Source of the DNA: Eubacterium sp. AF16-48
Lineage (GTDB): Bacteria; Bacillota; Clostridia; Lachnospirales; Lachnospiraceae
Assembly: GCF_003479405.1 (NCBI RefSeq)
Contig: NZ_QUHB01000014.1
Location: 1 to 53,036 of the forward strand
Length of the DNA: 53,036 nucleotides
Direction of reading: 5' to 3'
Under the pieces are notes generated by a model. It saw only the letters and a program-made list of their open reading frames with translations. It was not told where the DNA came from and made no database searches. The position numbers and the translations under genes were made by a program. This document shows, piece by piece, positions 27,193 to 36,392 of this stretch (positions within the stretch are counted from its first letter, which is position 1; every line of letters begins with the position of its first letter).

Positions 27193-28104
27193 ATGAGTAA
27201 AAGTTTTGATGATTTACTAAAACAGGTTGCAGATTGTCCTAAAAAGACTGTTGCTGTAGCATGCGCACACGATGATGCTGTTTTGGAGGCTGTAAAGGCT
27301 GCAAAAGAAAGAGGCATTGCCGATGCTATTTTAGTTGGTGATGAATCTAAAATAAGAACAATTGCACAGGTTCTTAAAATGCATTTAAATGATTATAAAA
27401 TAATCGATGTTGCCGATCCTATTGAAGCAGCAAGAACTGCTGTTAAATTAGTTCATGACGGCGAAGCTGATATGTACATGAAGGGACTTATTGATACAAA
27501 ATCATTCCTTAAGAGTGTATTAGATAAGGAAGTTGGTTTAAGAACAGACAAAACATTATCACATGTTTGCGTATTTGAAATAAAGGGTATTGATCATCTT
27601 TTATTCTTATCAGACGTTGCTTTTGTTCCTTATCCTAATCTCGAAACAAAGGCAAACATTATTAGAAACACAGTTGAAATTGCTCATGCCTGTGGCATTG
27701 AGTGTCCTAAGGTTGCACCACTTGCAGCAGTTGAAGTTGTAAACCCTAAGATGCCTTGCACAGTTGATGCTGACGAACTTACAAAAATGAATGAAAATGG
27801 TGAAATTGAAGGATGTATCGTTGACGGACCTCTTTCCCTTGACCTTGCTATTGAGCCTCAGGCTGCATTCCACAAAGGAACAACTAACAGAAAAATTGTT
27901 GGTGATGCTGATGTATTATTATTCCCTGATATTCACGCAGGTAACATTACATATAAGGCATTAGTTCACACTGCTGAATGTAAAAACGGTAATATTTTAA
28001 CAGGTACAAAAGCTCCTGTTATTCTTACATCCCGTTCAGATGAATTTGAAGTTAAAGTTAACTCTATTGCTCTTGCAGCAATCGTTGCAGAGAAATTAAA
28101 ATAA
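27193..28104 (+). CDS. ptb: Phosphate butyryltransferase
   Basis: Converts butyryl-CoA and phosphate to butyryl phosphate. The 303-aa product belongs to the phosphate acetyl/butyryltransferase family and has the short, single-domain length of Ptb. It keeps [35 protein letters not shown] near residue 215 and [16 protein letters not shown] near 250. The start is the ATG at 27193, eight bases after GAGGT; an ATG six bases earlier is too close to that site. Next to buk, the assignment as butyryl- rather than acetyltransferase is strong. It supplies the substrate of Buk at the end of the butyrate pathway. Confidence 0.94.
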   Translation: MSKSFDDLLKQVADCPKKTVAVACAHDDAVLEAVKAAKERGIADAILVGDESKIRTIAQVLKMHLNDYKIIDVADPIEAARTAVKLVHDGEADMYMKGLIDTKSFLKSVLDKEVGLRTDKTLSHVCVFEIKGIDHLLFLSDVAFVPYPNLETKANIIRNTVEIAHACGIECPKVAPLAAVEVVNPKMPCTVDADELTKMNENGEIEGCIVDGPLSLDLAIEPQAAFHKGTTNRKIVGDADVLLFPDIHAGNITYKALVHTAECKNGNILTGTKAPVILTSRSDEFEVKVNSIALAAIVAEKLK

Positions 28105-28115
28105 AGGAGGCAGTT

Positions 28116-29180
28116 ATGTCATATAAAATTTTAATTATTAATCCGGGTTCTACTTCTACTAAAATTGGTGTTTATGAAGATGAAACCCAGTTAATGGAAG
28201 AAACTCTCAGACATTCTACAGAAGAGATTGCACAGTATGCTACTATTTATGATCAGAAGGATTTCAGAAAAGAAGTTATTCTTGATGTTTTAAAGGAAAA
28301 AGGTGTAGACCTTAATGATATTGATGTTGTTGTAGGTCGTGGTGGTCTTCTTAAACCAATACCAGGTGGTACATATGAAACAACACCTGAATTATTAGAG
28401 GATTTAAAGATTGGAAAACAGGGACAGCATGCTTCTAACTTAGGCGGTATTCTTGCTAAAGAGATTGCATCTGAAATCAATGTTCCATCATATATTGTTG
28501 ACCCTGTAGTTGTTGATGAATTACAGGACGTTGCAAGACTTTCAGGTCACCCTGAAATGCCAAGAATTTCAATTTTCCATGCATTAAACCAGAAGGCTGT
28601 TGCTAAGAGATATGCGAAAGAAGTTGGAAAAGCATATGAAGACCTTAACTTAATCGTTGTTCATATGGGTGGCGGTGTTTCAGTTGGAGCTCATAAGAAC
28701 GGCAAGGTTATTGATGTTGCCAATGCTTTAGATGGTGACGGTCCTTTCTCTCCTGAAAGATCAGGTGGACTTCCATCAGGTGCTTTAATGAAGCTTTGCT
28801 TTAGCGGAAAATATACTCAGGCTGAAGTTTCAAAGATGATTAACGGTAACGGTGGTTTCAATGCTTATGTTGGAACTAACGATATGAGAGACCTTGTAAA
28901 AATGGCTAAGGATGATGAAAAAGCCCAGTTAGTAATGGATGCTTTCCATTATCAGTTAGCAAAAGAAATCGGTGCTATGGCTGTTGTTCTTGGTGGTAAG
29001 ATTGACCAGATTATCTTAACAGGTGGTATTGCTTACAATGCTATCACTCAGGAATACTTCAAGAACGCTGTAAGTTTCCTTGCTCCTATAACAATTTATC
29101 CTGGTGAAGATGAATTATTAGCTTTAGCACAGGGTGCATTAAGGGTTATGAGTGGCGAAGAAAAGGCTATGACTTATTAA
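28116..29180 (+). CDS. buk: Butyrate kinase
   Basis: Makes butyrate and ATP from butyryl phosphate. The 354-aa product of the acetate/butyrate kinase (ASKHA) fold has the phosphate-binding start [35 protein letters not shown] near residue 72, the [16 protein letters not shown] loop near 185, [16 protein letters not shown] and the adenosine site [12 protein letters not shown] near 300. It follows ptb by 11 bases with AAAGGAGG between. The thl operon lies only a few kilobases away, so all genes for butyrate from acetyl-CoA are within 11 kb. Confidence 0.97.
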   Translation: MSYKILIINPGSTSTKIGVYEDETQLMEETLRHSTEEIAQYATIYDQKDFRKEVILDVLKEKGVDLNDIDVVVGRGGLLKPIPGGTYETTPELLEDLKIGKQGQHASNLGGILAKEIASEINVPSYIVDPVVVDELQDVARLSGHPEMPRISIFHALNQKAVAKRYAKEVGKAYEDLNLIVVHMGGGVSVGAHKNGKVIDVANALDGDGPFSPERSGGLPSGALMKLCFSGKYTQAEVSKMINGNGGFNAYVGTNDMRDLVKMAKDDEKAQLVMDAFHYQLAKEIGAMAVVLGGKIDQIILTGGIAYNAITQEYFKNAVSFLAPITIYPGEDELLALAQGALRVMSGEEKAMTY

Positions 29181-29198
29181 TAAGATAAGGAGTTTTTT

Positions 29199-29396
29199 AT
29201 GAAGAAAAGACTATGTAAATCCGGTACTGACAGAAAGTTATGCGGTGTATGTGGCGGTTTAGGTGTTTATTTAAACATTGATTCTACTGTTGTAAGACTT
29301 ATTTGGTGTCTTGTTACATTGTGTTCATGTGGTACGGGTATTGTTGCTTACATCATAGCAGCATTGGTTATGCCTGATGATGAAATAATACAATAA
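29199..29396 (+). CDS. PspC-domain mini-protein
   Basis: The 65-aa product KRLCKSGTDRKLCGVCGGLG then VYLNIDSTVVRLIWCLVTLC is a single PspC domain: a short cytoplasmic basic part and a membrane hairpin (residues about 28-58). In other bacteria PspC acts in envelope-stress signalling. AAGGAG precedes the ATG. It follows buk by 18 bases and precedes the shared terminator, so it is probably the third gene of the ptb-buk transcript. A link to butyrate or acid stress at the membrane is speculation. Confidence 0.88.
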   Translation: MKKRLCKSGTDRKLCGVCGGLGVYLNIDSTVVRLIWCLVTLCSCGTGIVAYIIAALVMPDDEIIQ

Positions 29397-29414
29397 CAAA
29401 ATAATGATAGACAA

Positions 29415-29454
29415 ACAAAACAAAACCGGGCTTTGAAGCCCGGTTTTGTTTTGT
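29415..29454. terminator. Bidirectional terminator between ptb-buk and the NCS2 permease
   Basis: The 19-bp perfect arms, 29415-29433 and 29436-29454, have a GC core (accgggctt) and A-rich/T-rich flanks, so they serve both strands of these convergent genes. Confidence 0.9.
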
Positions 29455-29472
29455 TTATTGGTTTTAAACTTT

Positions 29473-30837
29473 TTATAAGAATATATATTTCAAAACGAAT
29501 AATACAGCTAAAACATATAATAATGGTTTAACCTTCTTAGCCTTTCCACAAACAAGGTTAAGTAATACATATGAAATAATACCTACTGAAATACCTTCTG
29601 AAATGCTATAGAATAATGGCATTGCAATAATACAAAGGTAAGCAGGAATTGCTTCTGTTAAATTTTCATCTGTAAACTTAATGTCTGTAATTGCACCAAA
29701 CATAAGGAATCCAACCATAATAAGTGCCGGAGCTGTAGCGAATGATGGAATTGTTATAAATAAAGGTGAGAAAATTACAGCTACTAAGAATAACACACCT
29801 GTAATAACTGCTGTAAGACCTGTACGTCCACCTTCTGCTACACCTGCTGATGACTCAACGAATGTTGTTGTTGTTGATGTACCAAGTATGGCACCTGCTG
29901 ATGTTGCAATAGCATCTGATAAAAGTGCAGGTTTGATGTTTGGTAACTTTCCATTTTCATCAAGCATACCTGCCTTTGTACTTACACCGATGATTGTTCC
30001 CAATGTATCAAATAAGTCAACAAAAAGGAATGCAAATACAACAATAATAAAGTTTACAATACCTACAGCCTTGAAATCAAGATTAAAGCACTGTCCAAAT
30101 GTTTTTCCTAATGCTGAAAAATCAAAGCTTACAAATCTTGTAGGAATAACTGAGAAAAAGCTCTCGTTATCAGGAACATAGATTTTTGTAAGTTCACATA
30201 TAATTCCAAGAACCCATGTTGATACGATACCAATAAGAATTGAGCCTTTAACTCTCTTAATATAAAGTATAGCTGTAATAAATACACCAATAACAGCTAA
30301 TAATGCTGTGATTCCGGCTGTGTGGAAATTCTTTGTGAAATCAGTAATAGTAACAAGTGTTGATGAATCTACAACAAGACCTGCATTCTGTAATCCGATA
30401 AATGCAATAAATAAACCGATACCAACTGATACTGCTTTCTTAAGATTAAGTGGAATTGCATCAAAGATAGCTTCACGTACATTTGTTAATGAAAGTACAA
30501 TAAAGATAATACCTTCAACAAATACTGCAAATAACGCTACCTGCCATGAATATCCCATTTCACCACAAACTGTGTATGCAAAATACGCATTAAGTCCAAG
30601 ACCTGCTGATAAAGCAAATGGAAGATTTGCCATAAAAGCCATACACATAGTACCGATAAATGATGCTAAACATGTTGCAATAAGGATAGCTTCCTTATCC
30701 ATGCCTGTGCCATCACTTAAGATGTTCGGGTTTACAGCCAAAATATATGCCATAGTCATAAATGTTGTAAGACCCGCAATTACTTCTGTTTTTACAGAAG
30801 TGTTGTTCTGTTTGAGTTTGAAAATTTTTTCTAACAT
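29473..30837 (-). CDS. NCS2 family purine/nucleobase permease (AzgA/PbuG type)
   Basis: Predicted proton-coupled uptake of hypoxanthine, guanine or adenine across the inner membrane. The 454-aa product has 12-14 hydrophobic segments. It opens with TEVIAGLTTFMTMAYILAVN, has LPFALSAGLGLNAYFAYTVC near residue 80, and the family motif FVESSAGVAEGGRTGLTAV near 325, all typical of the AzgA-like branch. GGAGAGG precedes the ATG. It is a single gene, and I saw no purine riboswitch in its leader. The promoter carries a pair of 14-bp direct repeats. Confidence 0.92.
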   Translation of the reverse strand: MLEKIFKLKQNNTSVKTEVIAGLTTFMTMAYILAVNPNILSDGTGMDKEAILIATCLASFIGTMCMAFMANLPFALSAGLGLNAYFAYTVCGEMGYSWQVALFAVFVEGIIFIVLSLTNVREAIFDAIPLNLKKAVSVGIGLFIAFIGLQNAGLVVDSSTLVTITDFTKNFHTAGITALLAVIGVFITAILYIKRVKGSILIGIVSTWVLGIICELTKIYVPDNESFFSVIPTRFVSFDFSALGKTFGQCFNLDFKAVGIVNFIIVVFAFLFVDLFDTLGTIIGVSTKAGMLDENGKLPNIKPALLSDAIATSAGAILGTSTTTTFVESSAGVAEGGRTGLTAVITGVLFLVAVIFSPLFITIPSFATAPALIMVGFLMFGAITDIKFTDENLTEAIPAYLCIIAMPLFYSISEGISVGIISYVLLNLVCGKAKKVKPLLYVLAVLFVLKYIFL

Positions 30838-30891
30838 TTTCCTCTCCGTACAGTCCTCTGACCATACATTTCCTTTCTTTAGAATATATTT

Positions 30892-30971
30892 ATTCGTGCA
30901 AAAACACCATTTAATTATACCACAAATTCAGTTTATATCTACCTAATTTTTCAACAAATTAGTGCAAAAAG
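30892..30971 (-). promoter_or_regulatory. NCS2 permease promoter flanked by direct repeats
   Basis: An extended -10 TGGTATAAT is read on the minus strand (TATAAT at 30914-30919) with a weak -35. The repeats attcgtgcaaaaac (30892-30905) and attagtgcaaaaag (30958-30971) match at 12 of 14 bases in the same orientation and flank the promoter 66 bp apart. They could be operators for a looping repressor; PurR boxes look different. Confidence 0.45.
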
Positions 30972-31006
30972 TAATTTTTGACATTTTTACAAATTAATAT
31001 ATTCTT

Positions 31007-31444
31007 CTATGTGTCAGCATTTATTTTAGGGCAGTCAAAATCCACCCTCATATAATTAGGGTCAACTAATTTAATCAGATTGTCATAAAGAAGATTATGG
31101 GATTTTTCATTGTTCATTAAATTATTATCATATATTTTTTTTGCCACATCGAACACATTATATCCCTGAATGGCACCATAAACCACACTTCCATCCCTCA
31201 ATACAACATAAGGTCTAATTTTATAGCTTTTACAATATCCTTTATCAACATTCATAGTCATAACATAGTAATCTGCTGTACCTGAATTTCCCAACTTTAT
31301 ATTGGATTTTCCTTCTTCGGTTGATGGGACACTTACCACATATTTATTATCACTGCCAAGTACCATATCTCCAACAGATATATTTCCTTCGTCCAATGCA
31401 ATTATAAAAAGAATGCCTCCTGCAACCATAGTTGCAAGGGACAT
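31007..31444 (-). CDS. Hypothetical membrane-anchored protein
   Basis: I do not recognise this 145-aa product. It has an N-terminal hydrophobic segment (about residues 3-17, MVAGGILFIIAL) suggesting a membrane anchor or signal, and a soluble part of mixed beta and helix content ending in DPNYMRVDFDCPKINADT. No transmembrane segment follows. The ribosome site is weak (AAAGAG directly before the ATG), so the start is uncertain; MVAGG at residue 6 is an alternative. It lies 45 bases after etfA on the same strand with no terminator between, so it may be read with the butyrate operon. Confidence 0.5.
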   Translation of the reverse strand: MSLATMVAGGILFIIALDEGNISVGDMVLGSDNKYVVSVPSTEEGKSNIKLGNSGTADYYVMTMNVDKGYCKSYKIRPYVVLRDGSVVYGAIQGYNVFDVAKKIYDNNLMNNEKSHNLLYDNLIKLVDPNYMRVDFDCPKINADT

Positions 31445-31489
31445 TCTCTTTATATCTCTTATTTATTCGCTATGCTTAATGCTTCACGA

Positions 31490-32542
31490 TTATTTATTTG
31501 CAAGTTCTGCCTTAATAGCTTCTGTAAGCTGTGGAACTACCTTGTTTAAATCACCTACAATACCATAATCAGCTACGTCAAAGATTGGAGCATCTTCGTC
31601 TTTGTTGATTGCGATGATTAAGTCTGATTCTTCCATTCCGGCAACGTGCTGAATAGCACCTGAAATACCAATTGCAAAGTAAACCTGTGGACGAACTGTC
31701 TTACCTGTCTGTCCTACCTGTCTGTCAACCGGTAACCAGCCATTATCTGTAACAGCTCTTGAACATGAAACTTCACCACCAAGAACCTTTGCAAGGTCTT
31801 CAAGAATCTTGAAGTTCTCTGCTGAACCAACTCCACGTCCACCGGATACTAAAATCTTAGCATCCATAATATCTACTGTTTCAGCTACTGACTTAACTAC
31901 TTCAAGAATTTCAACATACTTGTTGTTCTTCTCAAATCCAGGGTTAAATTCAATAACTTCTGCCTTTGCTCCAGGCTTAGGATCAGCCTTCTGCATAACA
32001 CCTGCACGAACAGTTGCCATCTGTGGTCTATTGTCAGGACAAGCGATTGTAGCAATTGTGTTTCCACCAAATGCAGGACGAGTCATAAGTAACTGATTGT
32101 GCTTCTGCTCCTTTCCCGGAATTGGGTTAATTGGAAAATCACCAATTTCAAGTAATGTACAGTCTGCTGTAAGACCTGTAGCTACTCTGGCTGAAACTGT
32201 AGGACCTAAATCTCTACCGATAGCTGTTGCACCTACTAACATTATTTCAGGCTTGTATTCTTCAATAACTGAAGCTAATGCATGTGCATATGGCTCAGTT
32301 CTGTATGTTTCAAGTTCAGGATCATCAACTACGATTACCTTATCAGCACCATATTCTGCTAATTTGTCAACCAAGTTTCCAACTTTTGATCCAAGAAGTA
32401 CTGCTGTAACTTCTGTATTTAAAGGTTTTGCAAGTCTTCCTGCTTCTCCAAGTAATTCGAATGCGATTGGGCTTAATTCGTTATCTACCTGCTGAGCGAA
32501 GACAAATACGCCTTTATAATCTTCTAAATTAATGTTCTGCAT
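31490..32542 (-). CDS. etfA: Electron transfer flavoprotein, alpha subunit
   Basis: With EtfB it passes electrons to Bcd; in clostridia the complex bifurcates electrons from NADH to crotonyl-CoA and ferredoxin. The 350-aa product has the N-terminal ETF domain and the C-terminal FAD-binding domain with SGGRGVGSAENFKILEDLA near residue 235, QVGQTGKTVRPQVYFAIGIS and GAIQHVAGMEESDLIIAINK near 285. GGAG lies upstream. It ends the thl-crt-hbd-bcd-etfB-etfA operon. Bifurcation is known for the family and inferred here. Confidence 0.96.
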   Translation of the reverse strand: MQNINLEDYKGVFVFAQQVDNELSPIAFELLGEAGRLAKPLNTEVTAVLLGSKVGNLVDKLAEYGADKVIVVDDPELETYRTEPYAHALASVIEEYKPEIMLVGATAIGRDLGPTVSARVATGLTADCTLLEIGDFPINPIPGKEQKHNQLLMTRPAFGGNTIATIACPDNRPQMATVRAGVMQKADPKPGAKAEVIEFNPGFEKNNKYVEILEVVKSVAETVDIMDAKILVSGGRGVGSAENFKILEDLAKVLGGEVSCSRAVTDNGWLPVDRQVGQTGKTVRPQVYFAIGISGAIQHVAGMEESDLIIAINKDEDAPIFDVADYGIVGDLNKVVPQLTEAIKAELANK

Positions 32543-32561
32543 AATTATAATCTCCTCTCTA

Positions 32562-33350
32562 TTAAATAACGTGCTTTGTTATTAATTTGTCCATGATGTA
32601 TTCAACTGCTTCTTCCGGTGAATCAGGTGTAACCTTTTCGCCTGCACCCTTACGAACCTTATCTGAAGCCTTAGCAATCTTTGTAGGTGAGCCCTTAAGT
32701 CCAAGATCTCCATCTTCTACATCAACAAGATTTGCTCTTCCCCAAGTTGTAATTTCTGCATCACAAGCATCAAAAATTCCACCCGGAGTCATATATCTAG
32801 GATCATTTAATTCTGAAAGAGCTGTAATAAGAACCGGCATCTTTGCCTTAAGCATATGATGTCTGTCTTCGTACTGTCTCTTAACGATTACGCTGTCTCC
32901 GTCAACTTCAATGCCTTCAGCATATGAAATAACAGGGATTCCAAGATGTTCAGCAATCTGTGGTCCAACCTGAGCTGTATCACCGTCGATAGCCTGACGT
33001 CCTGTAATAATAATATCATAATCTTTAATGTTTCTGATAGCACCGGCAATTGTTGTAGATGTAGCCCAAGTATCAGCACCACCTAAAACTCTGTCTGTTA
33101 CTAAGATTCCGTTGTCAGCACCCATAGCTATAGCTTCACGAAGAACATCTTCAGCTTTTGGAAGACCCATTGTAAGAACTGTAACTTCTGCTCCGTACTG
33201 ATCTTTTAATCTAAGTGCTGCTTCAAGACCTGCTTTATCATCTGGATTCATGATTGTAAGCATTGCAGCTCTATTTAATGTACCATCCGGGTTAAACTGT
33301 ACTCCACCCTTTGTATCAGGTACCTGTTTTACACATACGATAATTTTCAC
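32562..33350 (-). CDS. etfB: Electron transfer flavoprotein, beta subunit
   Basis: Partner of EtfA. The 262-aa product begins KIIVCVKQVPDTKGGVQF and has GRQAIDGDTAQVGPQIAEHL near residue 125, the nucleotide-site loop conserved in clostridial EtfB. The start codon is GTG at 33350, with AGGAGG eight bases upstream. It lies 15 bases after bcd and 19 before etfA. Confidence 0.96.
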   Translation of the reverse strand: MKIIVCVKQVPDTKGGVQFNPDGTLNRAAMLTIMNPDDKAGLEAALRLKDQYGAEVTVLTMGLPKAEDVLREAIAMGADNGILVTDRVLGGADTWATSTTIAGAIRNIKDYDIIITGRQAIDGDTAQVGPQIAEHLGIPVISYAEGIEVDGDSVIVKRQYEDRHHMLKAKMPVLITALSELNDPRYMTPGGIFDACDAEITTWGRANLVDVEDGDLGLKGSPTKIAKASDKVRKGAGEKVTPDSPEEAVEYIMDKLITKHVI

Positions 33351-33365
33351 GATTAGTACCTCCTA

Positions 33366-34523
33366 TTACTTTAATAAGTTAGCAGAGATTACCATACGCT
33401 GAACTTCTGAAGTACCTTCATAGATTTCTGTAATCTTAGCATCTCTCATCATTCTTTCAACGTCATATTCTCTGATATAACCATAACCACCGTGTAACTG
33501 AACAGCCTTAGTTGTAACTTCCATTGCAACTTCTGCTGCATATAATTTAGCCTTAGCAGCTTCTACAGAATATGTCTGCTGTGTAGCCTTAGCCATAGCA
33601 GCCTTGTATACTAATAACTTGGCAGCTTCTACCTTAGTAGCCATATCAGCTAACTGGAACTGTGTATTCTGGAACTGTCCGATTGATCTGCCAAACTGCT
33701 TTCTTTCCTTAACATAATCAATTGTTGTTTCAAGAGCACCTTCAGCAAGACCAAGAGCCTGAGCTGCAATACCGATACGTCCACCATCAAGTGTGTGCAT
33801 AGCGATGTTGAAACCTTTACCCTTCTTACCAAGTAAGTTTTCAGCCGGGATACGACAATCTTCAAAGATTAATTCGTATGTTGCTGAACCACGGATACCC
33901 ATCTTCTTTTCCTTTGTTCCAAATGTAAATCCAGGTGTTCCTTTTTCAACGATGAATGCTGAAATTTCTTTCATCATTCTACCACGTTTTTCAACTTTAC
34001 CTGTTACAGCGATTACAATGTAAACATCTGCATACTTACCATTTGTGATAAAGCACTTAGAACCGTTTAATACCCATTCATTTGTAGCTTCATCGAAAAC
34101 AGCCTTTGTCTGCTGCCCCTGTGCGTCTGTTCCTGCACCCGGCTCTGTAAGACCAAAAGCGCCTAACTTTTCACCTTTTGCAAGGGGAACTACATATTTC
34201 TTCTTCTGCTCTTCTGTACCAAATGTCATAATAGGATCGATACAAAGTGATGTATGAGCTGATACGATAACACCTGTTGTACCACAAACCTTTGATAATT
34301 CTTCAACACACATAACATATGTTAAAGGATCACATCCCTGTCCGCCGTATTCCTTTGGAACCGGAATACCAAGGAAACCATATTTTGCCATCTTTTCAAC
34401 TGTCTCTACAGGAAACTGTTCATTTTCATCTGTTTCCTGAGCAAGAGGCTTAACTTCGTTTTCTGCAAATTCTTTGAAAAGTGTTCTAGCCATTTCATGT
34501 TTTTTGCTTAAAGTAAAATCCAT
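33366..34523 (-). CDS. bcd: Butyryl-CoA dehydrogenase
   Basis: Flavoprotein that reduces crotonyl-CoA to butyryl-CoA, taking electrons from EtfAB. The 385-aa acyl-CoA dehydrogenase has [19 protein letters not shown] near residue 125, the FAD-binding [15 protein letters not shown], and near the C-terminus [20 protein letters not shown] followed by [14 protein letters not shown], whose Glu is the catalytic base of short-chain enzymes. GGAGG precedes the ATG. Its position between hbd and etfB is that of clostridial butyrate operons. Confidence 0.96.
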   Translation of the reverse strand: MDFTLSKKHEMARTLFKEFAENEVKPLAQETDENEQFPVETVEKMAKYGFLGIPVPKEYGGQGCDPLTYVMCVEELSKVCGTTGVIVSAHTSLCIDPIMTFGTEEQKKKYVVPLAKGEKLGAFGLTEPGAGTDAQGQQTKAVFDEATNEWVLNGSKCFITNGKYADVYIVIAVTGKVEKRGRMMKEISAFIVEKGTPGFTFGTKEKKMGIRGSATYELIFEDCRIPAENLLGKKGKGFNIAMHTLDGGRIGIAAQALGLAEGALETTIDYVKERKQFGRSIGQFQNTQFQLADMATKVEAAKLLVYKAAMAKATQQTYSVEAAKAKLYAAEVAMEVTTKAVQLHGGYGYIREYDVERMMRDAKITEIYEGTSEVQRMVISANLLK

Positions 34524-34556
34524 TTATTTGTCCTCCAAATTTATAGTTTGCTCTAA

Positions 34557-35429
34557 TTACTGAGCATCAACTGGTGTCTTAGTACGGTCTGCGTTATATA
34601 CATAGAATCCCTTACCTGACTTAACACCAAGGTTTCCGCCTCTAACCATCTTACGGATTAATGGGCATGCACGATATTTGCTGTCCCCTGTTTCATTGTA
34701 AAGTACATCCATAATTGCAAGGCAGATATCTAAACCAACGAAATCTCCCAATTCAAGAGGTCCCATTGGATGGTTAGCACCAAGTTTCATTGCAGCATCA
34801 ATACCGGCAATGTCTGAAACACCTTCCATCTTAATGAAAGCAGCTTCGTTAATCATTGGAATTAAAATTCTGTTTACAACAAATCCTGCAGCTTCATTTA
34901 CCTGTACAGGTGTCTTTCCGATTTCTTCTGAAATCTTCTTGATTGTTGCAACTGTTTCATCAGGTGTATTAACCCCTGCGATAACTTCTACTAATTTCAT
35001 TCTGTCAGCAGGATTGAAGAAATGCATACCAATCATAGGACGTGTAAGACCATTTCCAATTTCTGTGATAGAAAGTGATGATGTATTTGAAGCGAAAACA
35101 CATTCAGGCTTGCAAATCTTATCTAATTCTGCAAATGTTGTTTTCTTAACTTCCATATTTTCAAAAGCAGCTTCAACGATCAAATCGCAGTCAGCACATA
35201 AATCTTCCTTAAGACCAGGTGTGATGCTGTTAAGAATACCATCAACCTTCTCCTGTGTCATTTTTCCTTTTTCAACAAGTCTTGCATAACCTTTAGCAAT
35301 CTTGTCTTTTCCACCTTCAGCCCATTCCTGCTTGATATCACATAATGCAACTGTGTATCCTTCAACCTGAGCGAAAGCCTTTGCGATTCCCTGACCCATT
35401 GTTCCTGCGCCAATAACTCCAACCTTCAT
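34557..35429 (-). CDS. hbd: 3-hydroxybutyryl-CoA dehydrogenase
   Basis: NAD(P)H-dependent reduction of acetoacetyl-CoA to 3-hydroxybutyryl-CoA. The 290-aa product begins with the Rossmann motif VGVIGAGTMGQGIAKAFA and has NTSSLSITEIG near residue 115, the catalytic His in MIGMHFFNPADRMKLVEVI near 135, and the C-terminal NHPMGPLELGDFVGLDICLA. The length is that of clostridial Hbd. GGAGG precedes the ATG. Its upstream gap to crt (88 bases) has a weak 7-bp inverted repeat (35471-35477 with 35505-35511). Confidence 0.96.
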   Translation of the reverse strand: MKVGVIGAGTMGQGIAKAFAQVEGYTVALCDIKQEWAEGGKDKIAKGYARLVEKGKMTQEKVDGILNSITPGLKEDLCADCDLIVEAAFENMEVKKTTFAELDKICKPECVFASNTSSLSITEIGNGLTRPMIGMHFFNPADRMKLVEVIAGVNTPDETVATIKKISEEIGKTPVQVNEAAGFVVNRILIPMINEAAFIKMEGVSDIAGIDAAMKLGANHPMGPLELGDFVGLDICLAIMDVLYNETGDSKYRACPLIRKMVRGGNLGVKSGKGFYVYNADRTKTPVDAQ

Positions 35430-35517
35430 GATTATTCCTCCATAATATTTATGATAATTTTATTTTGTATCCACTTATGTCTCAAATCAATAATTATAAA
35501 AAACTAAGTGGCTTATA

Positions 35518-36309
35518 TTACATATTCTTAAATGGTACAACCTTTAATTTCTTTTCTTTATCCTTTTCAAGGAAGTTACCCATACCTGCCTTCTGATCTT
35601 CTGTCTCAAAGCAGCTACCGAATAATTTTTCTTCAATAACGATTGCATCATCCATGTTTGCATCTAATCCATCATTAATTGCCTTCTTGCATGCTCTTAC
35701 AGCAATAGGTGCGTTCTTTGCAATGCCTGCTGCCATTTTCTTTGCTGCATCCATAAGTTCTTCCTGTGGATATACTGCATTTACAAGACCGATTCTGTAA
35801 GCCTCATCAGCCTTAATGTTTCTTGCTGTATAAATCATCTGTTTAGCCATTCCAGGTCCAACGATTCTTGCAAGTCTCTGTGTTCCACCAAATCCCGGTG
35901 TAATTCCAAGACCTGTTTCAGGCTGTCCGAAAATAGCATTTTCAGAACAGATTCTAATATCACAACTCATTGATATTTCACATCCGCCACCTAAAGCGAA
36001 TCCGTTTACTGCAGCAATAACAGGAACAGGTAATGTTTCAAGTTTTCTGAAAACATCATTTCCCTTCTTACCGAAAGCTTCGCCTTCAGCCTTTGTAAGT
36101 GTTGACATTTCTCCTATATCAGCGCCTGCAACAAATGACTTTTCTCCGGCACCTGTTAAAATCAATGCTCTTGTTTCATTAACATCAACTGCATCTAATG
36201 TAGCGTTTAATTCATCAAGGACCTGGCTGTTTAATGCGTTTAATGCCTTTGGACGGTTGATGGTAATAACTCCAACAAATCCTTCCTGTTCATAAGTAAT
36301 AAATTCCAT
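35518..36309 (-). CDS. crt: Crotonase (3-hydroxybutyryl-CoA dehydratase)
   Basis: Dehydrates 3-hydroxybutyryl-CoA to crotonyl-CoA. The 263-aa enoyl-CoA hydratase has the CoA-site segment SFVAGADIGEM near residue 60 and the oxyanion/catalytic stretch NGFALGGGCEISMSCDIRIC near 100, with the two Glu of EISMSC and QPETGLGITPGFGG. AAAGGAG precedes the ATG. It is second in the operon, behind a strong hairpin after thl. Confidence 0.96.
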   Translation of the reverse strand: MEFITYEQEGFVGVITINRPKALNALNSQVLDELNATLDAVDVNETRALILTGAGEKSFVAGADIGEMSTLTKAEGEAFGKKGNDVFRKLETLPVPVIAAVNGFALGGGCEISMSCDIRICSENAIFGQPETGLGITPGFGGTQRLARIVGPGMAKQMIYTARNIKADEAYRIGLVNAVYPQEELMDAAKKMAAGIAKNAPIAVRACKKAINDGLDANMDDAIVIEEKLFGSCFETEDQKAGMGNFLEKDKEKKLKVVPFKNM

Positions 36310-36348
36310 ATCACTTCTCCTTTAAATTACCTTATTAAAAAACACATG

Positions 36349-36381
36349 AAAAGCTGGTAGTAAAATCTGCTACCAGCTTTT
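36349..36381 (-). terminator. Hairpin between thl and crt
   Basis: The 12-bp perfect stem aaaagctggtag/ctaccagctttt (36349-36360 with 36370-36381), read on the minus strand, is followed by only a few T. It is more likely a partial terminator or message-stabilising structure than a full stop, since crt lacks another promoter I can see. Confidence 0.6.
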
Positions 36382-36392
36382 TATATATTTAA

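Noticed and set aside
30308..30946. Plus-strand open frame of 212 codons
   Set aside because: It is antisense to the NCS2 permease, has no ribosome site, and its Ala/Thr/Ile-rich composition is the shadow of a membrane protein.
30838..31000. Possible purine riboswitch upstream of the NCS2 permease
   Set aside because: I could not find the conserved three-way-junction segments (TATA..., CC and TAC motifs) at their expected spacing on the minus strand.
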